Assembly: GCF_000820225.1 (NCBI RefSeq)
Contig: NZ_CDDK01000018.1
Span: forward strand, 310,001-374,000
Length of the DNA: 64,000 bases
Direction of reading: 5' to 3'
Source: Aeromonas veronii bv. veronii
GTDB lineage: Bacteria > Pseudomonadota > Gammaproteobacteria > Enterobacterales > Aeromonadaceae
In this document: piece after piece, positions 27,330 through 36,660 of the stretch
How positions within the stretch are numbered: the first letter of the stretch is position 1
How the letters are laid out: each line of letters starts with the position of its first letter
Made by a program: the position numbers and the translations under genes
The notes under the pieces: generated by a model
Told to the model about the DNA's origin: nothing
The model's database searches: none
What the model saw: only the letters and a program-made list of their open reading frames with translations

Positions 27330-29531
27330 ATGGCCTTCGAAGTTGATGAAGACATACTGCAAGACTTTCTGGTCGAAGCATCCGAAATATTGGAACAGTT
27401 GTCTGAACAACTGGTCGACTTGGAAAAGCGGCCCGATGACAAGAACCTGTTGAATGCCATCTTTCGCGGTTTCCATACCGTGAAAGGGGGGGCAGGTTTT
27501 CTGTCGCTCGGTGAACTGGTTGATGTATGCCACGGTGCGGAAAACGTGTTCGATATCTTGCGTAATGGCAAGCGAACCGTTACTGCGGAGCTGATGGATG
27601 TGATCCTGCAAGCGCTGGATGCCATCAATGTCATGTTCGCCCAGGTTCAAAATCGCGAAGCACCCAGCCCTGCGTCAGATGATTTGCTTCATGACCTTCA
27701 TGAGTTGTGCAAGCCAGAAGGGGAAGAGCAACTGCGCACTGCGACCAGTGCGGCAGCGGCTGTAGAATCTGAACCTGCAGCACCGGTAGTTGTTGAAGAA
27801 GTTGCTCCAGAAGTTGTTGAACCCGCAGCCATCAGCAGCGAGCCTACTCCTGTCAATGGCGGCGGCTCGATCGATGAAATTTCTGCAGACGAATTCGAGC
27901 GTCTGCTGGACGAGCTCCACGGCGTGGGTGGGGCTCCGACCAAGATGGCTGCAGCAGCCCCGATAGCAGGTGGCTCTGGCGATATCACTGATGATGAGTT
28001 TGAGGCCTTGCTGGACCAGCTTCATGGTCAGGGACAGCACATGGGGGCGCCAGAGGTAAATCCTCTGAAGTCGGTGCAAAAAGAGGTGGACGAGCTTATC
28101 GATGATGATGAGTTTGAGCGTCTGCTTGATGAATTGCATGGCCGTGGCCAAGGGCCTCAGAGTACTCTGGCACCTGCCGCACCTGCCGCACCTGCCGCAC
28201 CTGCCGCACCTGCCGCACCTGCTGCGGTGACTCCGCCCAAACCTACCACTCCTGTAGCCAAACCTGCACCGGCTGCCCCCGCAAAACCCGCTGAAGCAGC
28301 CAAGGCGCCAGCGCCTGCTGCCAAGGCGGCGCCTGCGCCAGCAGAAAACAGTGCCGTGCAAAGCGATACGACGGTGCGGGTGGATACCAAGACCCTCGAT
28401 GTCATCATGAACATGGTAGGTGAGTTGGTACTGGTTCGTAACCGGCTGGTGAGCTTGGGTATTGCCAGTAATGATGAAGAGATGTCAAAGGCGGTTGCCA
28501 ATCTGGATGTGGTAACGGCTGATCTGCAAGGTGCGGTGATGAAAACCCGCATGCAGCCAATCAAGAAGGTATTTGGTCGTTTCCCGCGCGTGGTGCGTGA
28601 CCTGGCCAGAACCCTCAAGAAAGAGATTGAGCTGGTGATGGTGGGCGAAGAGACCGATCTGGATAAAAACCTGGTGGAGGCGCTCGCCGATCCTCTGGTT
28701 CACCTCGTTCGCAACTCATGCGATCACGGGGTCGAAATGCCGGATGTTCGTGAGAAAGCGGGCAAACCACGGCAAGGGACGATCACCCTTAGCGCCTCCC
28801 AGCAAGGCGATCATATCCTGCTTTGTATCGAGGATGATGGGGCTGGGATGGATCCGGAGAAACTCAAGTCCATCGCAATCAGTCGCGGTGTTCTGGATGC
28901 AGATACTGCCGCTCGCATGAGCGACAACGATGCCTATAACCTGATCTTTGCCCCGGGTTTTTCAACCAAGGCCGAGATCTCTGATATCTCTGGCCGTGGT
29001 GTCGGAATGGATGTGGTTAAAACCAGCATTGTCAGCCTCAATGGGTCGGTGCATATAGATTCCACTTGGGGGAAAGGTACCCGTCTTGAAATCAAGGTTC
29101 CGTTGACGTTAGCCATTCTGCCGACTCTGATGGTGGAAGTGGGTGAGCAGACCTTCGCACTTCCCCTTGGTTGTGTGAACGAGATTTTCCATCTGGATCT
29201 GAAAAAGGCCAACATGGTTGATGGCCAGCTCACCATCATTGTGCGCGAGAAGGCGATACCGCTCTTCTATCTGCACAAATGGTTGATTCGTGGCGCCAAC
29301 AAACGTTCACGTCAGGATACCGGACATGTGGTGATCGTGCAGATTGGCACTCAGCAAATCGGGTTTGTGGTAGATAGCCTGATTGGTCAGGAAGAGGTGG
29401 TGATCAAGCCACTTGATAACCTGCTGCAAGGCACCCCTGGCATGGCCGGTGCGACGATTACCAGTGATGGCGGAATCGCTCTTATTTTGGATGTGCCGAG
29501 TCTGCTCAAAGCATATGCGCGTAGACATTAA
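27330..29531 (+). CDS. cheA: CheA, chemotaxis histidine kinase
   Basis: Kinase that phosphorylates CheY and CheB. The protein has 733 residues. The HPt domain (1-105) has phosphorylated H49 in [14 protein letters not shown]. Residues about 130-345 form an unusual linker with three copies of a DEFExLLDxLHG motif (184-198, 219-233, 257-271) and a Pro-Ala tract (281-299). No typical CheY-binding P2 domain is obvious. The dimerisation helix pair begins near 350 ([20 protein letters not shown]). ATPase boxes are [21 protein letters not shown] and [10 protein letters not shown]; the CheW-like domain covers about 600-730. The linker may be the docking part for ParP/ParC, as in Vibrio. Confidence 0.95.
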   Translation: MAFEVDEDILQDFLVEASEILEQLSEQLVDLEKRPDDKNLLNAIFRGFHTVKGGAGFLSLGELVDVCHGAENVFDILRNGKRTVTAELMDVILQALDAINVMFAQVQNREAPSPASDDLLHDLHELCKPEGEEQLRTATSAAAAVESEPAAPVVVEEVAPEVVEPAAISSEPTPVNGGGSIDEISADEFERLLDELHGVGGAPTKMAAAAPIAGGSGDITDDEFEALLDQLHGQGQHMGAPEVNPLKSVQKEVDELIDDDEFERLLDELHGRGQGPQSTLAPAAPAAPAAPAAPAAPAAVTPPKPTTPVAKPAPAAPAKPAEAAKAPAPAAKAAPAPAENSAVQSDTTVRVDTKTLDVIMNMVGELVLVRNRLVSLGIASNDEEMSKAVANLDVVTADLQGAVMKTRMQPIKKVFGRFPRVVRDLARTLKKEIELVMVGEETDLDKNLVEALADPLVHLVRNSCDHGVEMPDVREKAGKPRQGTITLSASQQGDHILLCIEDDGAGMDPEKLKSIAISRGVLDADTAARMSDNDAYNLIFAPGFSTKAEISDISGRGVGMDVVKTSIVSLNGSVHIDSTWGKGTRLEIKVPLTLAILPTLMVEVGEQTFALPLGCVNEIFHLDLKKANMVDGQLTIIVREKAIPLFYLHKWLIRGANKRSRQDTGHVVIVQIGTQQIGFVVDSLIGQEEVVIKPLDNLLQGTPGMAGATITSDGGIALILDVPSLLKAYARRH
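27879..28142 (+). repeat. three peptide repeats inside CheA
   Basis: Residues 184-198, 219-233 and 257-271 of CheA read [30 protein letters not shown] and [16 protein letters not shown]. They are separated by 20 or more unrelated residues. The regular spacing (35 and 38 residues) suggests three short helical docking motifs. Confidence 0.8.
28170..28223 (+). repeat. nine-base tandem repeat in cheA
   Basis: Six in-frame copies of GCACCTGCC (the last ends GCT), encoding Ala-Pro-Ala units in the CheA linker. Changes in copy number would alter linker length without shifting the frame. Confidence 0.9.
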
Positions 29532-29563
29532 TAGCTCAGGCCCAAGGAGTTAGAAAAACAACA

Positions 29564-30679
29564 ATGGCAGTCAAGGTATTAGTTGTCGACGATTCGAGCT
29601 TCTTTCGCCGTCGGGTGAGCGAGATCATCAATCAGGATCCCATGCTGACGGTGATTGATACGGCCCAGAATGGACGTGAGGCGGTGGACAAGGCGATGTC
29701 GCTGCGCCCTGATGTGATCACCATGGACATCGAAATGCCCGTGATGGATGGCATCAGTGCGGTGCGGGAGATCATGGCCAAGTGCCCAACCCCCATTCTG
29801 ATGTTCTCCTCCCTGACCCATGAAGGGGCCAAGGCTACGCTGGATGCGCTGGACGCCGGTGCCCTGGACTTCTTGCCCAAGAAGTTTGAGGACATTGCCA
29901 GAGACAAAGATGAAGCGGTCAGACTGTTGCAACAACGGGTGAAGGAGATCTCCCGCAAGCGCTTCCTGATGACATCCGCTGCTCGCCCCAAAGCACCTGA
30001 ACCGGTTGCTCGTGCTCCTCTGGGCAGCACTGTGCCCAGAACTTCAGATCGTCAGCCTGACCTGCAACGTACTGTGCCAAGTGCTTCATTCAAGCGCAGT
30101 GGCAAGAGTTATCAGTTGGTGGCGATCGGCACTTCTACCGGCGGACCTGTTGCGTTGCAAAATGTGCTGACCAAGTTGCCGGGGGATTTTCCCCATCCCA
30201 TCCTGCTTATCCAGCATATGCCAGCCACTTTTACTGCCGCGTTTGCTGCCCGTCTCAACGGGTTATGTCAGATTGGCGTCAAGGAAGCGGAAGATGGCGA
30301 TGTGCTTAAACCAGGGCATGCCTACCTTGCTCCCGGTGGTAAGCAGATGCTGTTGGAAGGTCGTGGAATAGGGGCCCGTATTCGCATCGTGGATGGCAAC
30401 GACAAGGTAAATTACAAGCCTTGTGTGGATATCACCTTTGCCTCTGCGGCCAAGACCTATGCCGACAAGGTATTGGCGATTGTGCTGACCGGTATGGGCG
30501 CAGATGGCCGTGATGGCGCCAGACTGCTGAAAGAGCAGGGCTCAACCATCTGGGCTCAGGATGAGGCTTCCTGCGTGGTATATGGTATGCCGCAAGCGGT
30601 AGCCAAAGCGGGGATTGCCAGCGAATCACTCCCTCTGGACAAGGTGGCCCAGCGTATTCTGGTTGAGTTGGGGCGCTAA
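29564..30679 (+). CDS. cheB: CheB, chemoreceptor methylesterase
   Basis: Response regulator that demethylates and deamidates chemoreceptors. The protein has 371 residues. The receiver domain (1-120) has D10-D11 and phospho-acceptor D55 ([10 protein letters not shown]). A linker follows at about 130-180. The methylesterase domain has catalytic Ser in [12 protein letters not shown], His in [13 protein letters not shown] and Asp in [14 protein letters not shown]. It is 32 bases after cheA. Confidence 0.95.
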   Translation: MAVKVLVVDDSSFFRRRVSEIINQDPMLTVIDTAQNGREAVDKAMSLRPDVITMDIEMPVMDGISAVREIMAKCPTPILMFSSLTHEGAKATLDALDAGALDFLPKKFEDIARDKDEAVRLLQQRVKEISRKRFLMTSAARPKAPEPVARAPLGSTVPRTSDRQPDLQRTVPSASFKRSGKSYQLVAIGTSTGGPVALQNVLTKLPGDFPHPILLIQHMPATFTAAFAARLNGLCQIGVKEAEDGDVLKPGHAYLAPGGKQMLLEGRGIGARIRIVDGNDKVNYKPCVDITFASAAKTYADKVLAIVLTGMGADGRDGARLLKEQGSTIWAQDEASCVVYGMPQAVAKAGIASESLPLDKVAQRILVELGR

Positions 30680-30681
30680 TC

Positions 30682-31419
30682 ATGGGCTTGCTCGGTCTGC
30701 TCCTGGCATTGGGGGCTATTGCCATTGCCCAACTGTGGCATGGCGGCTCCCTGTTGACGCTGGTGGACGGCCCTGCTTTTTTGATCGTGCTGGGTGGTAC
30801 CGTCGGTGCCGTCACGTTGCAGACTCCAGCCAAGTACATCTTGCTGGCGTTGCGCCAGCTGTTGTGGATTTTTACCCCTCCCCACCAAGATCTTGCGACG
30901 CAGGCCGAACGGTTGCAGTCATGGGCCGTCTTTGCGCGCCAGCAAGGACTGCTGGCCCTTGAAAATCAGGCCGAGCATGAGGAAGACAACTTTACCCGCC
31001 AAGGGCTTGGTATGATTGTCGATGGGGTCTCCACAGAGGATATCCGTATGCTGCTGGAAGCGGACATCGATATCGAGCAGGAGCGCAATGAACATGCCGC
31101 CAGGGTATTTGAAGCTATGGGGGGGTACAGTCCGACCATCGGGATCATCGGTGCCGTGCTGGGCCTGATCCAGGCCATGTTTCATCTCGAAGACCCGTCA
31201 GCGCTGGGGGCGGGTATCGCAGTGGCATTTGTGGCGACCATCTATGGAGTGGGGTTTGCCAACCTCATCTACCTGCCTATCGCCAATCGGCTACGCGCAT
31301 TTCACTATCACTATGCACTCTTTCAGGAGATGACCCTGGAAGGGCTGCTGGCTATCGCTCATGGTGAAAACGGCTTACAGGTTGAACGCCGGCTTAGGGC
31401 CTATTTGAAAGGAGAGTAG
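30682..31419 (+). CDS. MotA/PomA-like stator protein (MotC / PomA2 type)
   Basis: Proton- or sodium-channel subunit of a flagellar stator. The protein has 245 residues and four transmembrane helices: about 2-20, 27-48, 146-166 and 175-198. The C-terminal pair contains GGYSPTIGIIGAVLGLIQAM and VAFVATIYGVGFANLIYLPI, diagnostic for MotA. It directly follows cheB and precedes the MotB-like partner. This matches the MotC/MotD second stator of Pseudomonas; second stators (PomA2/PomB2) are also known in Aeromonas. The coupling ion cannot be told from sequence alone. Confidence 0.88.
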   Translation: MGLLGLLLALGAIAIAQLWHGGSLLTLVDGPAFLIVLGGTVGAVTLQTPAKYILLALRQLLWIFTPPHQDLATQAERLQSWAVFARQQGLLALENQAEHEEDNFTRQGLGMIVDGVSTEDIRMLLEADIDIEQERNEHAARVFEAMGGYSPTIGIIGAVLGLIQAMFHLEDPSALGAGIAVAFVATIYGVGFANLIYLPIANRLRAFHYHYALFQEMTLEGLLAIAHGENGLQVERRLRAYLKGE

Positions 31420-31421
31420 CC

Positions 31422-32342
31422 ATGCGCAAGCGCTATCGGTTGCACTTGCAGGGTCGCGAGCATCTTGACCGCTGGCTGGTCTCCTATGCCGATTATATGA
31501 CGCTGATCTTTGCCTTGTTCGTGGTGCTCTACTCTGTTGCGCTGGTGAACAAGGACAAGTATCGCGCGGTGATTGATGGTATGAGTCAGGCGTTCAGTGT
31601 CATGCAGTCTGGCGGCAATGGCTTGCTCGAAGGGCAGGGTAATTCCCTGCTGGATAACGCGGTATCTGCCTCTCCATCGTTGCTGGAAAGCCCAGCATCC
31701 CCCTCTCCTTCACTTGCTCCTATTTCTGGTGTGCCAGTGCTGCAAGATGGCGCGACACTTGCAAAACTCGATATGCAGTTGCAACAGAGCATGGGCTCGC
31801 TGGTGGATGCCGGTATCGTCAAACTGACGCAAGATGAGAACTGGCTGACGGTTGAACTCAGTTCCGGCTTGTTGTTTGGCAGCGGCAGTGCCTTTTTGGG
31901 ACCAAACGCTGCACCGGTCATTAATACTCTTTCAAGTATTCTCAAACCGGTCGATAACTATGTAAGGGTTCGGGGTTATACCGATAACCAACAGATAAAT
32001 AATGAAATTTATCGTTCTAACTGGGCGCTTTCTGCTGCTCGGGCCGAAGCGGTACTCAATGGCTTGATTGCCGATGGGATCGCCCCTCAGCGTCTGGCGT
32101 TCGAGGCATATGGCGAGTTTTCCCCCTTTGCTGACAACGGCAGCGAGCAGGGCAGGCTGCAGAATCGCAAGGTTGTGGTCGCTATCTCCAAATTTGCCTG
32201 GGTGCCGCCGGCACCTGTGGTTGCAACATCGACGGTAGTTGCTGAACCGGTTCCTGCTGTACAGCAGGCGGTGGATGCAGGAGAGATAAAGGTGATCACC
32301 TTGCCCGGTGGTGGCATACGCATAACAACAAGGCAGGATTGA
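31422..32342 (+). CDS. MotB/PomB-like stator protein (MotD / PomB2 type)
   Basis: Stator partner anchored to peptidoglycan. The protein has 306 residues. The N-terminal helix (about 18-42) carries the ion-binding Asp in VSYADYMTLIFALFVVLYS. A Ser/Pro-rich plug-linker spans about 65-105. The OmpA-type domain (about 150-265) contains VRVRGYTDNQQINNEIYRS and RAEAVLNGLIADGIAPQRLA. It is two bases after its MotA-like partner. Confidence 0.88.
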   Translation: MRKRYRLHLQGREHLDRWLVSYADYMTLIFALFVVLYSVALVNKDKYRAVIDGMSQAFSVMQSGGNGLLEGQGNSLLDNAVSASPSLLESPASPSPSLAPISGVPVLQDGATLAKLDMQLQQSMGSLVDAGIVKLTQDENWLTVELSSGLLFGSGSAFLGPNAAPVINTLSSILKPVDNYVRVRGYTDNQQINNEIYRSNWALSAARAEAVLNGLIADGIAPQRLAFEAYGEFSPFADNGSEQGRLQNRKVVVAISKFAWVPPAPVVATSTVVAEPVPAVQQAVDAGEIKVITLPGGGIRITTRQD

Positions 32343-32346
32343 TACA

Positions 32347-33141
32347 GTGATTGTTTGGACGGTTGCCAACCAGAAAGGTGGTGTGGGTAAAACCACCACA
32401 GTGGTCTCGCTTGCGGGGATCCTGGCCCAGCGTGGCCAGCGGGTGCTGTTGATTGATACCGACCCCCATGCTTCGCTGACTGCATATCTTGATTTTGATT
32501 CAGATCGCCTGGATGGAACCCTCTATGAGTTGTTTCAAGCTGTCAAACCGACAGCCGAGCTTGTCAATAAACTGACGCTCAAGACCAAGTTCGAAAATAT
32601 CAACTTACTGCCAGCTTCTATTACCTTGGCGACCCTTGATCGGGTGATGGGCAATCGTGAGGGGATGGGACTGGTACTGAAACGGGCACTGCTGCGCATT
32701 CAGGAGCAATATGATTACGTGCTGATCGATTGCCCGCCAGTACTGGGGGTGATGATGGTCAACGCGCTGGCTGCATGCGATCGCATTCTGGTGCCTGTCC
32801 AGACTGAATTTCTGGCCCTCAAGGGGTTGGAGCGGATGATGAAAACATTCGAGATCATGCAGCGTTCCAAGCGTGACAAGTTCCGTTATACCGTGATCCC
32901 GACCATGTTCGACAAGCGCACCCGAGCCTCTCTGATGACCTTGAAGTCGATTAAGGATCAATATGGAGATTCAGTGTGGAATGCGGTGATCCCTATTGAT
33001 ACCAAGTTTCGGGATGCCAGCTTGCTGCATATCCCCCCGTCTATCTATTCTCCCGGGAGTCGTGGAACCTATGCATATGAAACGCTGCTCAACCATCTTG
33101 ATGCCCTTGAGCGGCAACGGGTTCATGAGGTGACGGCATGA
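32347..33141 (+). CDS. parC: ParC-like ParA ATPase positioning chemotaxis arrays
   Basis: ParA-family ATPase. In Vibrio the homologue ParC brings chemotaxis arrays to the cell pole. The protein has 264 residues with a GTG start and AGGA upstream. It starts VIVWTVANQKGGVGKTTTV (deviant Walker A near residues 9-16), then LLIDTDPHASLTAYL and YVLIDCPPVLGVMMVNALA. It lies in the che operon and overlaps parP by four bases, so chromosomal or plasmid partition is unlikely. Confidence 0.85.
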   Translation: MIVWTVANQKGGVGKTTTVVSLAGILAQRGQRVLLIDTDPHASLTAYLDFDSDRLDGTLYELFQAVKPTAELVNKLTLKTKFENINLLPASITLATLDRVMGNREGMGLVLKRALLRIQEQYDYVLIDCPPVLGVMMVNALAACDRILVPVQTEFLALKGLERMMKTFEIMQRSKRDKFRYTVIPTMFDKRTRASLMTLKSIKDQYGDSVWNAVIPIDTKFRDASLLHIPPSIYSPGSRGTYAYETLLNHLDALERQRVHEVTA

Positions 33142-34010
33142 GAGATACCATTCAAGTTCGGGCGATGGATGACTATTTCCACTCCCTGCTGCTCGATGAG
33201 CCACTGGTGCTGGATGAGGTGGAAGAGGTTCAATCTGCCCCTGTTTTACAGTTGCAACGTCAGCCCCAAAGCGTCCCCGAGGTAGTTGCCGCACCTTACC
33301 TCGAAAGCGATCCACGGCTTGCCCAACTTGGTGAGCTATTGGCTCAGGTGGGACAAGTCCAGTTCGAAAATGATGCCTTCACCCAAGAGATAACACTCAC
33401 CACTCCGCTGGAGATTGTGGCAGAGGAATCACTGCTGCCGGTGGAGCCTGAATGGCCTGAGGAGGTTCTGCTTCCCGAGGTTGCAGAGCCCCATACTACT
33501 ATCCTGACCGAAACGGCGCTGGAGGTTGCTCCGGTAGAGGCCAGTGAACCGGTTGCTTGGGAAAATATCGATACCGGTAAAGAGTTTCAGGCCCTTTTCT
33601 TTGAAGTCGCGGGCGTGACGTTTGCGGTGCCGTTGACCGAGCTGGGTGGTATTCATCAGCTGGGCGAGATCACCTCCCTGTTTGGCCAGCCTGGCTGGTA
33701 CAAGGGGATCATGACCTCCCGCGAGCAGAAGATGAATGTGGTCGATACTGCCCAGTGGGTCATGCCGGGTCAGCATCTCGAGATGGATGATTACAAGTAT
33801 TTGATTATGCTTGGTGAATCGCCGTGGGGATTAGCCTGCCATCATCTCAAAGGGACTGAATTGTTACACCGTGACCAAGTGAAATGGCGCCATCAGGAGG
33901 GCAAGCGCCCCTGGTTGGCTGGCATGGTCAAAGAAAAAATGTGTGCCCTGTTACACGTCCGCGAACTGCTCCTGTTGCTGGAGCGTGGGGTTAACATAGA
34001 AGGTCGCTGA
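33138..34010 (+). CDS. parP: ParP-like CheW-domain protein
   Basis: A 290-residue protein with an acidic, Pro/Val/Glu-rich N-terminal region (about 1-145) and a C-terminal CheW-like domain (about 150-285: FQALFFEVAGVTFAVPLTEL, GMVKEKMCALLHVRELLLLL). In Vibrio the equivalent ParP ties CheA arrays to ParC at the pole. Position between parC and cheW and domain order fit. It overlaps parC by four bases. The assignment is by architecture and neighbourhood. Confidence 0.82.
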   Translation: MRDTIQVRAMDDYFHSLLLDEPLVLDEVEEVQSAPVLQLQRQPQSVPEVVAAPYLESDPRLAQLGELLAQVGQVQFENDAFTQEITLTTPLEIVAEESLLPVEPEWPEEVLLPEVAEPHTTILTETALEVAPVEASEPVAWENIDTGKEFQALFFEVAGVTFAVPLTELGGIHQLGEITSLFGQPGWYKGIMTSREQKMNVVDTAQWVMPGQHLEMDDYKYLIMLGESPWGLACHHLKGTELLHRDQVKWRHQEGKRPWLAGMVKEKMCALLHVRELLLLLERGVNIEGR

Positions 34011-34079
34011 TAACTTCTGCAATCGAGCTGTTTTATTGCTAGTTTTAGCAGTAGACGTTTTCATAAAAGGAATAAAAAC

Positions 34080-34568
34080 ATGACAGAAAAGCGCAATATT
34101 GCACAGAATCTGGCCGAAGATGAAGTGCTGCAATGGGTAACCTTCCAACTGGAAAACGAAACCTACGGCATCAATGTGATGCAGGTTCAGGAGGTGTTGC
34201 GCTACACCGAAATTGCACCGGTGCCGGGTGCGCCTGAGTACGTACTGGGGATCATCAACCTGCGTGGCAATGTGGTGACTGTCATCGATACCCGTTCCCG
34301 CTTCGGTCTGCCTTCCGGTGATGTGAGTGAAAACTCCAGGATCGTGATCATCGAGGCCGAGAAGCAGGTGATCGGCATCATGGTCGACAGCGTGGCTGAG
34401 GTGGTTTATCTGCGTTCTTCCGAAATCGATGCGGCACCTGCGGTCGGCACTGAAGAGAGCGCCAAGTTTATTCAGGGGGTGAGCAACCGCGATGGGCAAC
34501 TGCTGATCCTGGTTGACTTGAACAAGCTGCTCTCCGATGAAGAGTGGGAAGATATCGGTTCCCTCTGA
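34080..34568 (+). CDS. cheW: CheW, chemotaxis coupling protein
   Basis: Couples chemoreceptors to CheA. The 162 residues form a single CheW domain: WVTFQLENETYGINVMQVQE, APEYVLGIINLRGNVVTVID and GIMVDSVAEVVYLRSSEID. AAGGA lies eight bases before the ATG. Confidence 0.95.
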   Translation: MTEKRNIAQNLAEDEVLQWVTFQLENETYGINVMQVQEVLRYTEIAPVPGAPEYVLGIINLRGNVVTVIDTRSRFGLPSGDVSENSRIVIIEAEKQVIGIMVDSVAEVVYLRSSEIDAAPAVGTEESAKFIQGVSNRDGQLLILVDLNKLLSDEEWEDIGSL

Positions 34569-34584
34569 TAAGTAAGGTGATGTT

Positions 34585-34974
34585 TTGATAATCGAGATGG
34601 TTGCCTTGGGGGTGTCCCTGATTGCCTTGGCGTTTGCCTCTTATATCTGGTTCAAGAGCAAGCGCAGCAAGCAGGAGTCCGAGGCCAGTGTGGCAACGCT
34701 GCAAGGTCAGTTGGAAAGCTTGCGCAAGCAGATGATGGAGCTCCATACCGGTGCCATTGGCATGGGGCAGCGTCTGCAGTCGGTGGAAGGGGCGATGCAG
34801 CAGGTCAATGAGCGCCAGCAAGAACTGACCATGCAGGATCCCGAACGCAGGCTTTACAGCCGAGCGGCAAAGATGGTCGAACTGGGCGCCGATCTTGATG
34901 AAGTCATGAGTGAGTGCGAGTTGCCAAAGGCAGAGGCAGAGCTCTTGATATCGTTGCGAAAAGGTCGCTCTTGA
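34585..34974 (+). CDS. DUF2802-type membrane-anchored protein at the end of the che operon
   Basis: A 129-residue protein of unknown function. An N-terminal transmembrane helix (about residues 2-22, ending YIWFKSKRSK) precedes a coiled coil (about 28-90, rich in Gln, Glu and Met). The C-terminal part DLDEVMSECELPKAEAELLI looks like a DUF2802-type helix-turn-helix. TTG at 34585 fits the AAGGTG site five bases upstream; ATG at 34597 is the alternative. Genes of this type commonly follow cheW in polar-flagellated gammaproteobacteria. A terminator follows at once. Confidence 0.75.
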   Translation: MIIEMVALGVSLIALAFASYIWFKSKRSKQESEASVATLQGQLESLRKQMMELHTGAIGMGQRLQSVEGAMQQVNERQQELTMQDPERRLYSRAAKMVELGADLDEVMSECELPKAEAELLISLRKGRS

Positions 34975-34976
34975 TG

Positions 34977-35008
34977 ATTCAGGAAGGCAATTGCCTTCCT
35001 GAATTTTA
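34977..35008 (+). terminator. terminator of the che operon
   Basis: ATTCAGGAAGGCAA and its exact complement form a 14-base inverted repeat, followed by TTTTA. It lies three bases after the last gene. Confidence 0.85.
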
Positions 35009-35172
35009 TGGCGTGCAGCCGCTTGTCCCCCAGCTGCGTTGAGCAGGCGGTTTCTACCGTATTTTCTTTGTGATCCCGGTCGCCAGTCAGTTCAATTGTT
35101 GCATCTTTGAAAAGACGTATTCCAATACTGTGTTAAGATGCAGACCGCTTCATTTTCTCTGAAAAAATCCCC

Positions 35173-35817
35173 ATGCTGCTTCAAGTTAACAATCTGAGCT
35201 GCGTGCGCGAAGATCGCACTCTGTTTGAACACCTCTCTTTCTCTGTTGCGCCCGGCGATCTGGTGCAAATTGAAGGGCCCAACGGGGTTGGCAAGACCAG
35301 CCTGTTGCGATTGTTGACCGGGCTGTCGCAGCCATTTGCCGGTGAAGTGTGCTGGAATGGGGAGAATATTCGTCACTGTCGCGATGAGTATCATGCCAAT
35401 CTGCTCTATCTCGGTCACCAGCCCGGTGTCAAAGCGGCGCTGACCCCTTTTGAAAACCTGAAGTTCTACCAGCAGTTACATCACCCGCAGCAAACAGAGA
35501 CTGACTTGTGGCAGATATTGGCCAGGGTAGGGCTGGCCGGATTTGAAGAGAACCCGACCGGGCAACTCTCTGCCGGCCAGCAACGCCGGGTGGCTCTGGC
35601 CAGACTCTGGCTGTCACAGAAACCGGCACTCTGGATCCTCGATGAGCCCTTTACCGCCATCGACAAGCAAGGGGTCAAGGTGCTCGAACAGCTCTTTCTG
35701 GCCCACGCCGAGCGGGGCGGCATGGTGATCCTAACCACTCATCAGGATCTGACCCTGATGCAGGGACGGCTGAAGACTATCTCGTTGACCCCCTTCGCCT
35801 CGACATTGCAGGAGTAA
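35173..35817 (+). CDS. ccmA: CcmA, heme-release ABC ATPase
   Basis: ATPase of the CcmABCD complex that frees holo-CcmE in cytochrome c maturation. The protein has 214 residues: Walker [13 protein letters not shown] near residues 36-47, ABC signature [14 protein letters not shown] and Walker [13 protein letters not shown]. First gene of ccmABCDEFGHI. The 160 bases upstream hold a possible promoter (TTGAAA at 35107 with an 18-base gap) and no other gene. Confidence 0.95.
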   Translation: MLLQVNNLSCVREDRTLFEHLSFSVAPGDLVQIEGPNGVGKTSLLRLLTGLSQPFAGEVCWNGENIRHCRDEYHANLLYLGHQPGVKAALTPFENLKFYQQLHHPQQTETDLWQILARVGLAGFEENPTGQLSAGQQRRVALARLWLSQKPALWILDEPFTAIDKQGVKVLEQLFLAHAERGGMVILTTHQDLTLMQGRLKTISLTPFASTLQE

Positions 35818-35821
35818 CGCC

Positions 35822-36490
35822 ATGTTGCGCGCTGTTATGCACCTTATTCACCGTGAACTGCTGATGGCTCTGCGCCAGCGTTCCGATATTCTCAACCCGC
35901 TCTGGTTTTTCCTCATCGTCATCACCCTGTTTCCGTTAGGGATTGGCCCGGAGCCCAAACTGCTGGCCCGTATTGCCCCGGGGATTATCTGGGTGGCGGC
36001 GCTATTGGCGGCCATGTTGTCGTTGGAGCGGCTGTTTCGCGACGACTTTGCCGATGGCGCGCTGGAGCAGATGATGCTGATGCCGCACCCGCTGGGCTTG
36101 CTGGCGCTGGCGAAAGTGGTTGCTCACTGGCTGCTGACCGGCTTGCCGCTGCTGCTTATCTCTCCCTTGCTGGCGATTTTGCTGTCGCTGGATATGAACA
36201 CCTATCTAGCCGTCGTCGCGACGCTGGCACTTGGCACTCCGGTATTGAGCCTGCTCGGCGCGGTCGGGGTCGCGTTGACGGTGGGACTGCGCAAAGGCGG
36301 GGTGCTGCTTAGTCTGCTGATCCTGCCGCTCTATATTCCGGTACTGATTTTTGCCACCTCAGCCATCGATGCCGCGGGGATGAGCTTGCCCTATGGCGGG
36401 CAGCTTGCCATTCTGGCTGCCATGCTGGTGGGGGCTTTGACACTGACGCCGCTGGCTGTGTCGGCGGCGTTGCGGGTCAGCCTCAACTGA
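35822..36490 (+). CDS. ccmB: CcmB, heme exporter membrane subunit
   Basis: A 222-residue membrane protein with about six transmembrane helices. It contains DDFADGALEQMMLMPHPLGL and the CcmB-typical LLSLLILPLYIPVLIFATSA. It follows ccmA by four bases. Confidence 0.94.
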   Translation: MLRAVMHLIHRELLMALRQRSDILNPLWFFLIVITLFPLGIGPEPKLLARIAPGIIWVAALLAAMLSLERLFRDDFADGALEQMMLMPHPLGLLALAKVVAHWLLTGLPLLLISPLLAILLSLDMNTYLAVVATLALGTPVLSLLGAVGVALTVGLRKGGVLLSLLILPLYIPVLIFATSAIDAAGMSLPYGGQLAILAAMLVGALTLTPLAVSAALRVSLN

Positions 36491-36513
36491 TGGCCGTGAG
36501 CTGAACCGGATTT

Positions 36514-36535
36514 GGCTCCGAACGGAGTCTTTTTG
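36514..36535 (+). terminator. weak hairpin between ccmB and ccmC
   Basis: GGCTCC-GAAC-GGAGTC (six pairs, one G-T) followed by TTTTTG. It resembles a weak terminator or attenuator in the only wide gap (170 bases) of the ccmA-ccmE stretch. Confidence 0.45.
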
Positions 36536-36660
36536 CAAGAAATAATGTTGCGATGGATCAAGGAGAGTGCCGCTTATTGCTTTCGGGGTATTTGATGCAG
36601 CCCCGTGGTCGGTATGGTAGGCCTCGCCAAACGATTAATAACAAAAAGGTTTTGTGAGCT

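Noticed and set aside
28170..28223. Short repeats as a CRISPR array
   Set aside because: Nine-base units without spacers, inside the cheA coding sequence.
32347..33141. ParA gene as evidence of a plasmid or partition locus
   Set aside because: No ParB or parS-like repeats; it lies inside the che operon and overlaps a CheW-domain gene, so it is the ParC type.
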